Positions 10,018 through 20,600 of a DNA stretch of 30,109 nucleotides are shown here, piece by piece. Each line of letters begins with the position of its first letter. The stretch's first letter is position 1. Where the stretch lies: NCBI GenBank assembly GCA_001579985.1, contig LRSR01014010.1, positions 1 to 30,109 on the forward strand, in the 5' to 3' direction. Position numbers and translations under genes: made by a program. The stretch is from Hypsibius dujardini. Lineage: Eukaryota > Tardigrada > Eutardigrada > Parachela > Hypsibiidae. The notes under the pieces are model-generated. The model ran no database searches and had not been told where the DNA came from. It was given only the letters and a program-made list of their open reading frames with translations.

Positions 10018-13000
10018 ATGTTGTGCAAAAAGCCGCCCGCTTGGTTTTTGAAATCCTTTGATGCGCTTCTGTCAATCTACATCCTCTGTCCACTGGTCGT
10101 GATTTACTGGCGAGGCACCTTTATGCTGATTGAGATTTATCAGCTGCCAAAGAAAGAGGATCGTCTCATCAGTCTCGGCGTTTCCCTTATCATCGGTGTG
10201 GTCGGCAATATGCTGGCTATTTACATACAGGATTGGATGAAGCAGACCGCGCACAACATGGTCTCTCCCATTGGGGAGCTTTTTTTTAAGCGACTTTTCG
10301 CCTACCTTTTTGGATGGGTAGTGGTCAGCTTCTGGCGTGGTAAGTGCGACATCTTCATTCGGCATGTTTAGCGTTTTGAGAAACGTTTTTACGGGCATCT
10401 CACATCACGGAAGGCGCATTTAAATCTTGTTTTGACAAAGACACTATACACTAATCAGTTCCATAACTAATTAAGTAATTTCTATATATTTTCTTACGTA
10501 TTATTTTGTAAACCAAAAGCCGTTGACTTTCACTCGCTCAAGCAATATTTTCCCAATTGTGATGATTCTACTTTAAATGAGTACCATATCGGCTCTGACA
10601 CAGAACACATTGATTTGGCATCTGGTCCACAAGAACTTCCAAACTCATTGCGGTAATGACCTGGCGCAATCAATTATTTTTATTCAACAAAATCCAATTA
10701 ATTTAATGTTTACTACGTATGTTTTTCCATTATTTTTCCAAATCAAAAAACCTTTGGCTTTTATTTATATAGACCAAAATGTCCCAAATGTGCTAGTTAA
10801 AAATTAAATAAAATTAAAATAAAATAAATTATTCTGTTTCATATCTGCTCGTACATAAAACACATGGATCTATTCCCCAAAAACGTCCATATCCATCGCG
10901 ACAATTGACTGAGTTTGAGTATTGCAGAATTTATCACATCATGTTGGGATAAAAAAATTTGATTTGATTCATGGCGAAATAAGAACTGATCTGTCTTCTT
11001 TCATAAAAAGTTAAATACCTACTCTTCCTAATAACGTTTTATCTGAACAATGAAGTTCTGTTATAAATGTTTACTCAATTACTGTACATTTACGAGGGTC
11101 GTTGAAGGTAAAGCACAATATGAGGTGGAGATGCGGGGAGCTGGATTTTATGATACCTTTTAAACACTAGATGATCTAGAACCACGGCGCTTGCAACGGT
11201 CCAACACATGACGGTTTCCTCAAGCCAGCTCATTTCAAAGTGCTTGAACTGCTGGAACCCCACAGGGAACTAAGCCCTTTGAAAGAATAGTTGAGCGAAA
11301 AATCAATCGGCCAACAAAGCAAAACACGAAAAGCAACATTCCTTATCCAGCGTATATGAATGGATGGCCGAACGATTAAACCCCCCTGAGACTTACCACT
11401 CAAAAATGACTTCGATTAAAGCAATACCGAAACCATATTTAACTACGCTAAATTATACTTGATAAAAAAATAACCCCTTTAACAATTAATGTCTGGATCA
11501 GACATTACGTTTTTTTTCCTGAATAAATATCGTTTTATCTAGCTAATGAAGAATGTGAATTATCTCAAAGAAATTTGATGTTAAAACTAAAATAGTATCA
11601 AAGTATAAAAGACTTCGACAGATTAAAAAACAAGTTAGAAATTAATGCTAATTTCGTTGATACTTTTGTTAGTATTTACAGTCCTCATATTACATAGCTG
11701 TTGCAGTGACGTGAAATTAATCTGCCTCATGTTTGCTGCAGCTGTATGGGACTTCATAGACGATCAAACGGGAATGGAAATCAGGAGTGGCGCCGTCTGC
11801 TTCGGAATATCCGCCGTATCGCTCATTCTTCTGCGGACCTTCCGCAATTGCCCGGCCCCGCCTCTGGTTGCAGCCTCCGACTTGAGTGACGATTTTTTCA
11901 CAATAAAAACTCGTTTCCGTACTCCCGTTAAGTATTTCATTTCACCTTCACATTATGCTCGCAATAATTTCCCGTTAACACCATATATTACTAACATCCT
12001 TAGAAATCGAAAAAGCTGTTATTCTTCTTGGACGCATTATTCTCGGTCACGGTGCCGGGGACTATGATCGTCTGCATCGTCCGCGGAATGTGGTACATTA
12101 TGAGCTACTTCCTGGACTTGAATGTTTCGAATGGCTGGCGCGCCATCGACTCGGCGGCCTGTTCCATGGGCATTGCCACCGGAATGGTTTTCATTGTATT
12201 TATGCTGCAACGTTCGGCCGCGTGGGTCTCTCGTCGGCTGGACAATCACTTGCTGCTCAAAATTATCTTCGAAGATTTCTTCTACCTGTTGGGTCTGATT
12301 GCCGGCACCAATACTTGGCGTGGTATCTGGGGCTTCCTCGACTATTACGCCTTTCCGAAGGATGACGTCATGAGTGCCTGGACTTGCCATATAATTGGTC
12401 AAGGAGGGCTGATGCTCTTCATGCACGCTAGCAGTGCTTTGGTCAAAAGCTTCGAAGTGGACGGCGAATATGTGAATGGCGAAGGATGCTGGCTCCCAGC
12501 AAGTAGTTTGACAATGTTTCAAGGCCATATGGGAGTATGTACCGTACATTATTGTCTGACGAAATAGCTAACTATCTGTCTATCTATCTTTCTGTCTAAC
12601 TATCTGTCTGTCTGTCTGTCTATCTGTCTGTCTGTCTGCCTGTCTGCTTGTCTCTGTCTGTCTGTCTGCCTCTCTGTCTGCCTCTCTGTCTATCTCTCTG
12701 TCTGTCTGTCTCTCTGTGCTTTCCTTTTGCCAGTAGTTGTCTTCGGTGCCTGTAGCGGTTGCCCATTTTGCCTCAAAATTGTTACCTACTTTCTAGCAAA
12801 CACATCGGAAACAATTCATCGTCAGGAATGGTGAAGAAATTATAATGACTACAGTGACTACTTTGAAAGATCCCATTGGTGCCGCTGGGCAGACAACGGA
12901 AGAACTGTCGCCTGAAAACGCGCTGCGCCTTAGGAAAATGGATGAACTCAATCATCCAAATGGCGGTGACGTGGGCCTTGTTCCAGGATGGAAATCGAGG

Positions 13001-13033
13001 TTACAGTCAAAACCGCGTCAGTTCTCGATATAA
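10018..13033 (+). CDS. fusl: Fuseless-like multi-pass membrane protein, complete (424 aa)
   Basis: Exons read as 10018-10339, 11742-11926, 12004-12534 and 12797-13033. They sum to 1275 nt, giving 424 residues plus TAA, with consistent phases (1, 0, 0). The ATG at 10018 opens MLCKKPPAWFLKSFD and is followed by several hydrophobic helices. A W-R-G-x-aromatic motif recurs four times at even spacing: YWRGTF (about residue 31), FWRAVW (106), VRGMW (195) and TWRGIW (274). This fits a family of about eight membrane helices built from helix pairs. The hydrophobic pattern and these motifs match my recollection of the fuseless family, described in Drosophila as a presynaptic eight-pass protein needed for calcium-channel placement and synaptic release. 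That role is known only for the family and not shown here. The C-terminal exon is polar (TVTTLKDPIGAAGQTTEELS) and likely cytoplasmic. The last two junctions are the least certain. Confidence 0.68.
10340..11741 (+). other. Large first intron of the fuseless-like gene
   Basis: This 1402-nt intron runs from a GTAAGT donor to a tttgctgcag acceptor. It is AT-rich. The open frame just upstream of exon 2 (from 11645, MLISLILLLVF...) is in frame with exon 2 but reads as T-rich intron. It could be an alternative start only if transcripts show it. No other gene is supported in the intron. Confidence 0.5.
12567..12714. repeat. Tetranucleotide microsatellite (CTGT/CTAT type)
   Basis: About 148 bp of (TCTG)n mixed with TCTA, TCTC and TGCC variants lie inside the third intron of the fuseless-like gene, starting about 30 bp after the GTATGT donor. 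It is purine/pyrimidine skewed and probably length-variable. Confidence 0.9.
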
Positions 13034-13640
13034 TCAAAGTTAGCTATCCTTTGAGCGTCTTGTCATGAGATGGGATGTCGTTAATTTAGCTTGATTATCG
13101 ATAGTATTTCTTAAATCCACTGTTCGAATTTCTTTGATTCGCGCATGTTAAATGAGTAAAAATGTCGTACAGTCCTGTGGTGTAAATACAGCCTCTAGAT
13201 ACTCCGGTCATGGTAATTCTACATCGCATGACCCAAAGAAGGCCTGATTGTCTTTGTATGCCCTTCTTTCATATTAAAAGGAAACATCATTTAGATGAAC
13301 GATATAAATTTTTATATCAAAATGCGGAAGACAAAATATATTGGGTGATGGCAATACTCAGACAGAAAGCCAACCTTAATGAAGCTCGACAGATGAAGTT
13401 ATTTGTAATTACATAACTGGCGAAAAAATAATTGGCAGTTGTTCTTGATTTCATTTATTCCTGACTCCTGTCAGTCACATACAGCGGAGTCTAGCCTATT
13501 CATTGCACGATTAGAATAGGTACGTACCAGCATAAATGCTTGGAATGGTACCACGTTTATCCGACAGCTATAACTGCTCAAGCTAATCCATTGAGACAAT
13601 TGATAAAACATCCCCAGTCTGTCTTGCCGCAACTACAGTA
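13034..13640. other. Region downstream of the fuseless-like gene, no gene seen
   Basis: This is presumably 3' untranslated region and spacer. The frame at 13210-13416 has no recognisable content. No AATAAA was found before the mobile element. The first AATAAA downstream is at 14016-14021, beyond that element. Confidence 0.4.
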
Positions 13641-13993
13641 TGAGGTAAGGGGACTGGAATGGGCCACTTGACTTTCCCGTGCCCTGGAATGGGCTACCGG
13701 GCGGCAGGGGGCGCTCTGTCGCAAATTAATCAAAAACAGATGAGTCACTGCGTAGTCAACGACCTCTACAGTGGACTTCTTCCTATCGTCTAATGGAGCT
13801 TTTTATTTCTTTTTTTTAAACATGTCCCCACAATTTTTTTTCATATCTGATACGCGTTCCACCGGACTAGCGATTATTCTTTGTCACTTAGAACCTTAGT
13901 GATAGCCAAAACTTGTGTGGAAGGTATGATTCCAGGGTGGCCCATTCCAGGATACGGGAAAAGCAAGTGGCCCATTCCAGTGCCCTTACCTCA
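13641..13993. mobile_element. TA-flanked inverted-repeat element (MITE), 353 bp
   Basis: The left arm begins TGAGGTAAGGGGACTGGAAT at 13641 and continues GGGCCACTTG...TTTCCCGT...CCTGGAATGGGC. The right arm, complement to this, ends at 13993 (cagtgcccttacctca). The arms are about 65 bp with few mismatches. TA at 13639-13640 and 13994-13995 is the likely duplication. There is no coding frame. The end GAGGTAAGG is related to that of the element at 9373. Confidence 0.85.
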
Positions 13994-14485
13994 TACTGTA
14001 TATATTACCGGCAACAATAAAGGAACGTCTACATAGTACATTTTAGAAATCATTTTATGTGTTGCGGAAAATATACCTTAGTAGAGTGAAGCAGTATGGA
14101 AACGAAATAGAAGTGAAAGGCAATACATTGAAATGTATATTGCTCTACCAAAACAATTTATGGTAGTGGTCTGAAGGGCCGCAAGATCTCAACTAGAACT
14201 CATGAGGGTGAGCCAGGAATGGGTAACTTTGAAGACTACTGGTAATTTTTTTAAAAGCTGGCTGTCGTATGTAAATTCGGACCATTGTGTAAACTTTGCA
14301 CCCTGTATGTCTTCGTCTGGAGCCCAGAAACACTTTGTTATGTTGACTTCCTGAGAAAGATTCGGTTATTTATAGCGCATGGCTTTTATAAAATAACTCC
14401 AATAGACACCGAACTGCTGTACATTGTTGCGGATGAAGAACAGGTCATGCTCCAAAAATTCAACTGAAACAGAACAGAGGGTCGC
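13994..14485. other. Spacer between convergent genes, no gene seen
   Basis: This lies between the end of the fuseless-like gene (plus) and the stop codon of the first Ly6 gene (minus). An AATAAA on the plus strand at 14016-14021 might serve the fuseless-like transcript. The open frame at 14285-14467 is unrecognised and probably chance. Confidence 0.35.
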
Positions 14486-15378
14486 CTACATGACCAATGT
14501 CCTTATGAGACAGAAAAAGGCGGCAGCCAATCCAGCCAACACAGCCAAAGAATGTGTATGCTTTCTGTGCGATCCATTGCAGTAGTCGCTGTTGCAGTAG
14601 CAGACTTCGATGTAATTGGTATATCCTCCGGTTTTGGTGCAGCCCTCGGGATGGTCGTCATTCATGCATAAACGTTCAATAAATTCTAAAGAAAGTGTTC
14701 AAATGAGTAGCCTTAAAGTTACACTTGCAATTGTAATTTAATATTGCGGACGAGAAGCCAAGTTTTGTTTTCGTTTACGACATAGTGCAATTATACCTCC
14801 AGTTCCAGAAACGCTGTGAATTTTTCTGCATGCACCGGAACAGAAGCTGGATAACTTAACGCCCTCGCCGTCCTTGTTGAAGGGGTGGAAACACTCTTTG
14901 TTGATGTTTTCCTGAGCGTGACAGGAGTAGCAGATTGTAGCTACGGTAACAGAACCTATGGTTTGCGCAAAAAAAGTATTAGTTGATTAATTAGACTTGT
15001 CTTAGCAGTGCTTCGTTCAAATTTAATTTGAAATTTAATGTGTATTAGTCAGATATTTGGAGCTCACTAGGCGAGGCTACGCTTATTTATTTAAACGGAC
15101 TGCAGTTGCAAGCGTACATCTCCCGTATCGGAGTGTAGCTCCACCTCCGGACCTCCAAATATTTTGGTCTGAGGCTAAATTGAATTTGAAATATGACAAT
15201 TTCAAGCAAACTTATTGCAGTATATAGAGGGAGTCCCTCTACATTGTTATTGCAACAAATAGAATTAGGTCAAAAAGGGTGGTGACTCTATGTAAACGAG
15301 GCTTGATTCCTCTTACTCCTTACCCATTGAAATGAGGCAAAACATTAGAACAGTCGTTCCAAATAGCGAAGAATTCAT
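14486..15378 (-). CDS. Ly6/three-finger GPI-type surface protein 1 (137 aa)
   Basis: Exons on the minus strand are 15378-15324, 14955-14797 and 14685-14486 (55, 159 and 200 nt), ending in TAG. The start MNSSLFGTTVLMFCLISMG gives a signal peptide that joins in phase 1 to exon 2. The mature part has the three-finger spacing with ten cysteines: CYSCHAQ, ECFHPF, FCSGACRK, RLCM, GC, EVCYCN and DYCNGS. The CN pair closing the fold is diagnostic of the Ly6/uPAR type. A hydrophobic C-terminus (about the last 22 residues) suggests GPI-anchor replacement. Such proteins act outside the cell, often as modulators of channels or receptors (sleepless/quiver in insects), but the partner here is unknown. The protein has the same length and exon plan as the neighbour at 16470-17032. 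Exon 1 was found by matching that neighbour, so it is less certain than exons 2 and 3. Confidence 0.8.
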
Positions 15379-15685
15379 GGTCAGGGCTGTGATTCGAAAC
15401 ACCTATTTAGGAAAACTTAATTTTCTGAAGAGGACGTACGGGATCAAATTAGATTTTAAGAAGCAACCAAAACAACAGAATATCAGTGAAAATGACGAGT
15501 TTCCACCGGACAACCTGCAAAATCTGAAGTTCGGCTTAATTCCGAAAATGTTCACACCGCACTTCGGAGCAGGACATTATCTATATTGTCCAGAGGAAAG
15601 ACTGGTTATCGCTGTATTCACTTCCATTGTCAGTTGGTTCGCAATTTCGTTGGCCATCGTGTACGCACATTACAGTCCGACTTAA
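15332..15685 (+). CDS. Unrecognised 117-aa open frame with one C-terminal membrane helix
   Basis: An ATG-initiated frame (MRQNIRTVVPNSEEF...) with a basic N-terminal half, a proline/aromatic middle (FGLIPKMFTPHFGAGHYLYC) and one clear hydrophobic helix near the end (about residues 88-110, LVIAVFTSIVSWFAISLAIV), then TAA. The composition is more protein-like than other chance frames in the window. I do not recognise a family. Its first 47 nt overlap, antisense, the proposed signal-peptide exon of the minus-strand Ly6 gene, so at least one of the two readings may be wrong. It lies on the strand opposite to all neighbouring genes. It could be a small membrane protein gene, an exon of something larger, or chance. 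Confidence 0.3.
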   Translation: MRQNIRTVVPNSEEFMVRAVIRNTYLGKLNFLKRTYGIKLDFKKQPKQQNISENDEFPPDNLQNLKFGLIPKMFTPHFGAGHYLYCPEERLVIAVFTSIVSWFAISLAIVYAHYSPT

Positions 15686-16469
15686 CAATCAATTACAGCA
15701 TCGAACCGCTGAACGACTGCTAACTATTGCGACGAACTCGGACGGAGGCATTTGGAAGTATACAATTGATGAGTCAAACCTACAGCAGATATGCTTTTCT
15801 TTCTTCTACTGATATGATTGCCTGATTAATTAGCTAATCATAGACGACTTGCAGGGCTCAATTCAACCGCTCTCTATACCGCAAGGCAAAAAGGTCGATA
15901 TACGTCCGCATGTAACCTATTTATGTGCTGAATCTAGGAAGACCACACTATCTTAACATCGAAAGTGTAGAGAACCGTTCCCGTCTCTCAGGTTTGTGCA
16001 TATAGTTGCCCGTTGCGTAATGAAATTTGCGTAGCATCTCTGACGTGCGTGACCTTGAAATTGCTCTCTATAGCTCTTTCCTAGATATTAGCATTGCGTT
16101 CTCTTGATTTCCACGAGCGCGATCTTAGTCATATAAAAAGAGCAGTAGACTGGGCTGCATCATCTGTTTAGTTTATAGAAGAAAATATCCCGGGAAAGAA
16201 ACATTTGGAGCTGTTCCTAGTAAAAGCGCTACAAAAGTGTAAGGTAAAAGAAAAGCTAAGGCTGCGCTCACTATGATGCTAGATGACTTTCGGAAACAGG
16301 AGTTTTGTGCGCTTACAGTATCTTTTCATCTTGCCATCAAATGGCTTCTCGAAAGTAGTTTTTGAACCGGACAGCAAAAATATGTGAATTGATAATCTTT
16401 ACGTGATAGAGTACAATGCATTTCTCAAGAATGCCCGACACGCTAGTTGTGCATGGAAAATATTGACCT
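15686..16469. other. Spacer between the two Ly6 genes; possible orphan promoter
   Basis: No coding sequence was recognised. On the plus strand an ATATAAAAAG box at 16131-16140 is followed about 30 nt later by pyrimidine-flanked A (ctgtttagttt). About 75 nt further a GTAAAA donor-like site lies at about 16243. That would suit a core promoter and non-coding first exon, but no plus-strand gene follows nearby. No RNA gene was recognised. Confidence 0.3.
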
Positions 16470-17032
16470 TCATATAGCCATTGTTCGTTTCAATGCTACG
16501 ACAGACAAACATAATCCCGAGGCCACCGACGCAAATTGCGCTCTCGATTGGCGATGGGATCCGTTGCAGTTGTCGGTGTTGCAGTAGCACGTCTCGATGT
16601 AGTTGGAATCGTCTCCCTCCCTTGAGCAGTCTTCGGGAAATTCACTCATCATGCAAAGACGTTCGATATAGCCTGTTGGGATCAAACCGTTTTGCGTTGA
16701 GACACGGAAAAACTGCAAATCGTATGGCATTCAAATACAGCTGATCGTTCCGTACCTCCTGTCCCAGAAACACTGTGAATCTTCCGACAGGATCCCGCGC
16801 AGAAATTGTGCTCCGTGATGCCATTTGCGTTAAAGGGGTCGAAGCAATTGGAATTGACGATGGCCTGACCGCGGCAGCTGTAGCACTTTTTGAGAGCCGC
16901 CACGGAAGATCGCACTATAAAATTCAAGTCAAAACCGCCATCCTAGTTATTATCTCAGTGGAGCAAAGTATTATTCTTACCCATTAAGCCAACACACAAG
17001 ATCACCGCAATCCAATTTGTCTTAAGATCCAT
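16470..17032 (-). CDS. Ly6/three-finger GPI-type surface protein 2 (137 aa)
   Basis: Exons on the minus strand are 17032-16981, 16914-16756 and 16672-16470 (52, 159 and 203 nt), ending in TGA. MDLKTNWIAVILCVGLM is a short signal peptide. The mature chain has the same ten-cysteine three-finger frame as protein 1: KCYSCRGQ, NCFDPF, FCAGSCRK, RLCM, DCS, ETCYCN and DNCNGSHR. It shares long identical stretches with protein 1, such as CRKIHSVSGTG and YIERLCM-type segments. The C-terminal 22 or so residues are moderately hydrophobic, fitting a GPI signal. The two genes are head-to-tail tandem copies with conserved intron phases (1 and 1). An extracellular, membrane-tethered binding role is inferred from the family. 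The TATATG on the minus strand about 60-70 bp upstream of the ATG may be a TATA box. Confidence 0.88.
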
Positions 17033-17155
17033 GACGTTTAAATCAATCGATCAATCAAATACCAAACCTTTTGCCAGAATGAGGTAAAATTGTGTACATA
17101 TAAGAACTAGCTGACGGGCAAGGGAGACAACTAGTCTTTAATGAATCTTGCGTTA

Positions 17156-17394
17156 TTATCGTATCCAGTTCGTTGTGATGTCGCGTAATCGTATTTTGCC
17201 GCCCGTCGAAACTTGATTTAGCAGCAGACATTCGTGCTTCGATGATGGTGGTATGATGGTGGTGCTAATCAGTAATTCCACTTTGATATTGCTTTCATTG
17301 TATTGCACCAGCCGATATGTTTCATCATCGAAGATAAAACCGTAGCGAAGAACCAGCCAAGGACGCGATCGAGGCGGTATAGTGATGGTGGTAA
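17156..17394 (-). CDS. Possible further exon of the cyclase-like receptor
   Basis: An open stretch on the minus strand after a caactag acceptor at 17395-17396 reads PRSRPWLVLRYGFIFDDE then TYRLVQYNESNIKVELLI, ending in TAA at 17156. It could be the beginning of a kinase-homology region (juxtamembrane plus first strands). It would join in phase 1 to a GTAACA donor at 17696-17695 of the preceding exon. It ends only about 120 bp before the next gene, so a full kinase-homology domain is excluded here unless exons skip over the Ly6 genes. Confidence 0.35.
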
Positions 17395-17643
17395 CTAGTT
17401 GCAGCACCATTTTACCCAGACAAACTTGGGTTAGACAATGATATTGCTACATTGTTTTATGTCTACTCTTGGCATAGGGGATATTGGTGTGATTCCCATT
17501 TTTAGACAAATATAACGAATACATGACAAATGTTTCAAACAAAATCTCGTCTCGTTCAACGTCTCTATCCGAAAATGAGCTCGTAGATTGTGATTTTTAG
17601 ACAGATGTATCTCTTTTCGAAACGGTTTCCGGGATTATGAATA

Positions 17644-20600
17644 TCAGGAGCATAGCTTGTATTTAAGTGAGACACTTTTCCCGGTGCTATTGTTACTGGG
17701 TCCTCGTCGATCGTGGGTGATGAGGGTTTCCCGATTGACGATCCACCAGTTATCCCCTAAATCGTTACTTTTTGCCGCAATCCACCTACCAAAGTAGAAG
17801 CCACATTCACTCACACAAAAATCGCCAGACATGACAGTGCTATACTGACAAACGATACCTTGACAGACAAACAAAGAAGGTCACCAGCACGATTGCCAGT
17901 ACGACCCCAGTTGCCGTCGCCGTCCTTACGAAATTCGCTAGGAGAAATAAAATTGCCCATCACTGCGTCCAACATGAAAATTGATAATCGACTATTCCCT
18001 AAAGTACAAGAAAAATTGCCGAAATACGGAATGGTAGGTAACCTGGTATCATGCTATTTACTTGAGACGATTTTCAGGGGGAACTCAGAATGTCACTGCT
18101 TCATACTTTGTTAACAGCACTATAATTATGATGACTTTAAAAATTAATTTCATAGGTCAGGATATGAACGTTTTTTTTACAGTACTTCAAATTTGGGAAA
18201 ACAGGAGAAGAATCCATTTGCTCTGATTCTGACCATAACTTCAATTTTTGGACGTGATAAAATTTGAATGATTCTAATAATGCCCTTCTCAAAATTTAAT
18301 TTTGAATCGATTGGCATCAGTAGTTTTTTTATACCGTCAGGGGAAGGAGCTTCAGGTCATGTCGAGCTCGACCGGGAACTCACGAGTGATATTCCAGAAA
18401 TGACGCATAGCTCCGCCCCCTGATATCCAAAAATATTCTGCTAGTTTTAAGCGATTTGAAATTAATTTTTTAGAGGGAGAGTATCAAAATTCTCTAGATT
18501 GAATTATTCTGCACATACTGAAGTTTTTACAATAAAAATCAGGGAAAATGGAGTCTTTCAGTTTTTTTCCAACTTTGAAATTCTGCCAAAAAACTTCGGT
18601 ATCTTGACCGATGAAATTAATTTTGAAAATCATCATAATTATAGCTCTATCGAAAATACAAAAAAGAGGGATTCTGGAGTCCCCTTTTGAAAATCGCCCC
18701 GAGTTAGTGAAATTCAAGAAGTAGGTTCACACAAACGCATTGGGCACACAAAGCCAACCACTGGGAACAAATTTATTCTTTAACAGACTGAATTGACTTG
18801 ATCAAATAATTAAGTACTACTAAGTTTTCACAGTTCTTCAACAAAATTCCTATTCTTTATTATAATATAATATAATATAATAATTCTTTAGGTATGTTGA
18901 TATAGGCTGAAGAGAGGTCATTGTAATCCAATGTTACCTTGAGCAGCGCAGGCTCCTTCCCTGCCGGAAAACCCGCACACTGGCACGTCAGGTGGCGGTC
19001 GTCCGTCTTTCGTGGGCCACTCCATTAACAATTCCTTACTCCACGCAAGTCGCGCTGATTTTGCCCATTCGTACGTGCCCGTTACCTGTCAATGCAGCAG
19101 CCATGAAAGGACAACCCAATACAGGATTCAATCATAAATTACAATTTGCGAGGACTTACTTGTAGATTTCCCGTTGTCGTGTTAAACGCGAAGATGTTCA
19201 GGTCAAGATTGCGAGCTCGTTTTGCGTCAATAAACATTTCACCTGTTGCCAGGTCGAAGGTCCTGTTCGTCAAGGCTCGTGCTAGCCTCTGCCCACTGCA
19301 GAGGACGACTTGGTCTCTCTCACGCGTCTCAATGAGGGTCTTTGCGAAGAGGCCCACAAGGTCGTAGGACGTTTGAATAAAGAACGAATCCAGGGGCTGT
19401 AAACGGGAAAGCGTAATAATTTTCCAGGTATATTTATAAGTCAGCCGAATAGGCTTTCACACCTCCCTGAATAAACAATTAATAAAATCCAAGCTCGGGT
19501 GTGCAAATCCAACGCATAATAGTCCAAAGTTCAATGGTTGATCAAGGTCTGTCTGGCGGTCGGTCTGTTCATCTGTCTGCCTTTGTCTGTTTGCCAACCT
19601 TCCTGTCTCACATATCCATGTTTTTGCCTGCCTCTCTTGGCTTCCTCCTTGGCTGTGTACAGTGTACTAATGCATAGTTTGGTTTTGAACTGTGTCAGAA
19701 CGTTTCTCCTTAACTGAGCGCTTTCACACCATTCTTTTGTGTTTATCCTTTATTTCAATAAATGCTTTGCCCAAGTCAAATTTGTTATTCAATTTTGAAA
19801 AGATGTTCGACAATAGCAGACGTATCTTTACTCAAAACGTCTGAAACGGAAGTCGATAAGTGTCCGCAAAACTTATTCATGCAATCGTGCCTTTATTTAC
19901 GCTCTTACCACGGTACTGCATCTGTGGGAGAACGTTCTCGAAAGAGTTAGATAATTCTTTTTATCTTACACTTCAGAATGTTTTGTGTCTCATATTTCCT
20001 GTTGTTTTGCATGATATGATCTAAAAATGATCTATCGTTCAATGGACAGATTTATTACTCGGCCAATTGTGGCAAAAATGTTCAGTGTTTAATTAAACAA
20101 CCATTTGAGCCGGTACGGATTCTTTCCAAAAACGAATCTTCTCCAAACGATTTTGCCCTAAACAACTATCAAGTGCGTCCCCTGCTCAAAGAGTACTCTT
20201 GAGCAAACGAAAACGTTTTATCCGATCCGTGGTAATTCAGGGGGATCGGACTCGTCTAGAAGCTTTGATGATACTTAGAAACGGAAGTGTGTATGGGATG
20301 GAACGAGGTACTGTAGAATCTCGACTCATCCATGGTGCCTACGCCATCAAACAGTAAAAAGCGACCGTTTTGACTGATTGCAAAGACGTGCGAATCACAA
20401 GACCACACGTGTCGATTGATTGATTGCGTAAGCAGACCTACCGGGTTTGATTTACTGGGGGGGGGGGTCCAAAAAGTACCACGGATGGGTCGAGATTCTA
20501 CAGTACCTGGAGACCACCTTGGTACGATTGGTTATACGGCGCCCCAGTCCGCAAGGCAATGTCGTGATTAAGTTTCCTTAGAACCACACTCGTCTCGTCA

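Noticed and set aside
10072-10398. 108-codon minus-strand frame opposite fuseless-like exon 1
   Set aside because: It is a shadow of the plus-strand exon with no recognisable content.
11645-11741. Alternative first exon of the fuseless-like gene (MLISLILLLVF...)
   Set aside because: It is in frame but T-rich, as expected for an intron 3' end. The exon 10018-10339 gives a better, phase-consistent start with the first WRG motif.
12037-12549. 170-codon minus-strand frame opposite fuseless-like exon 3
   Set aside because: His/Thr/Glu-rich shadow frame. The plus strand has membrane helices and family motifs.
14486-17032. Three-finger fold as a venom-type toxin
   Set aside because: Ten-cysteine Ly6 pattern with a GPI-type hydrophobic tail in both copies; fits membrane-tethered Ly6 proteins rather than secreted toxins.
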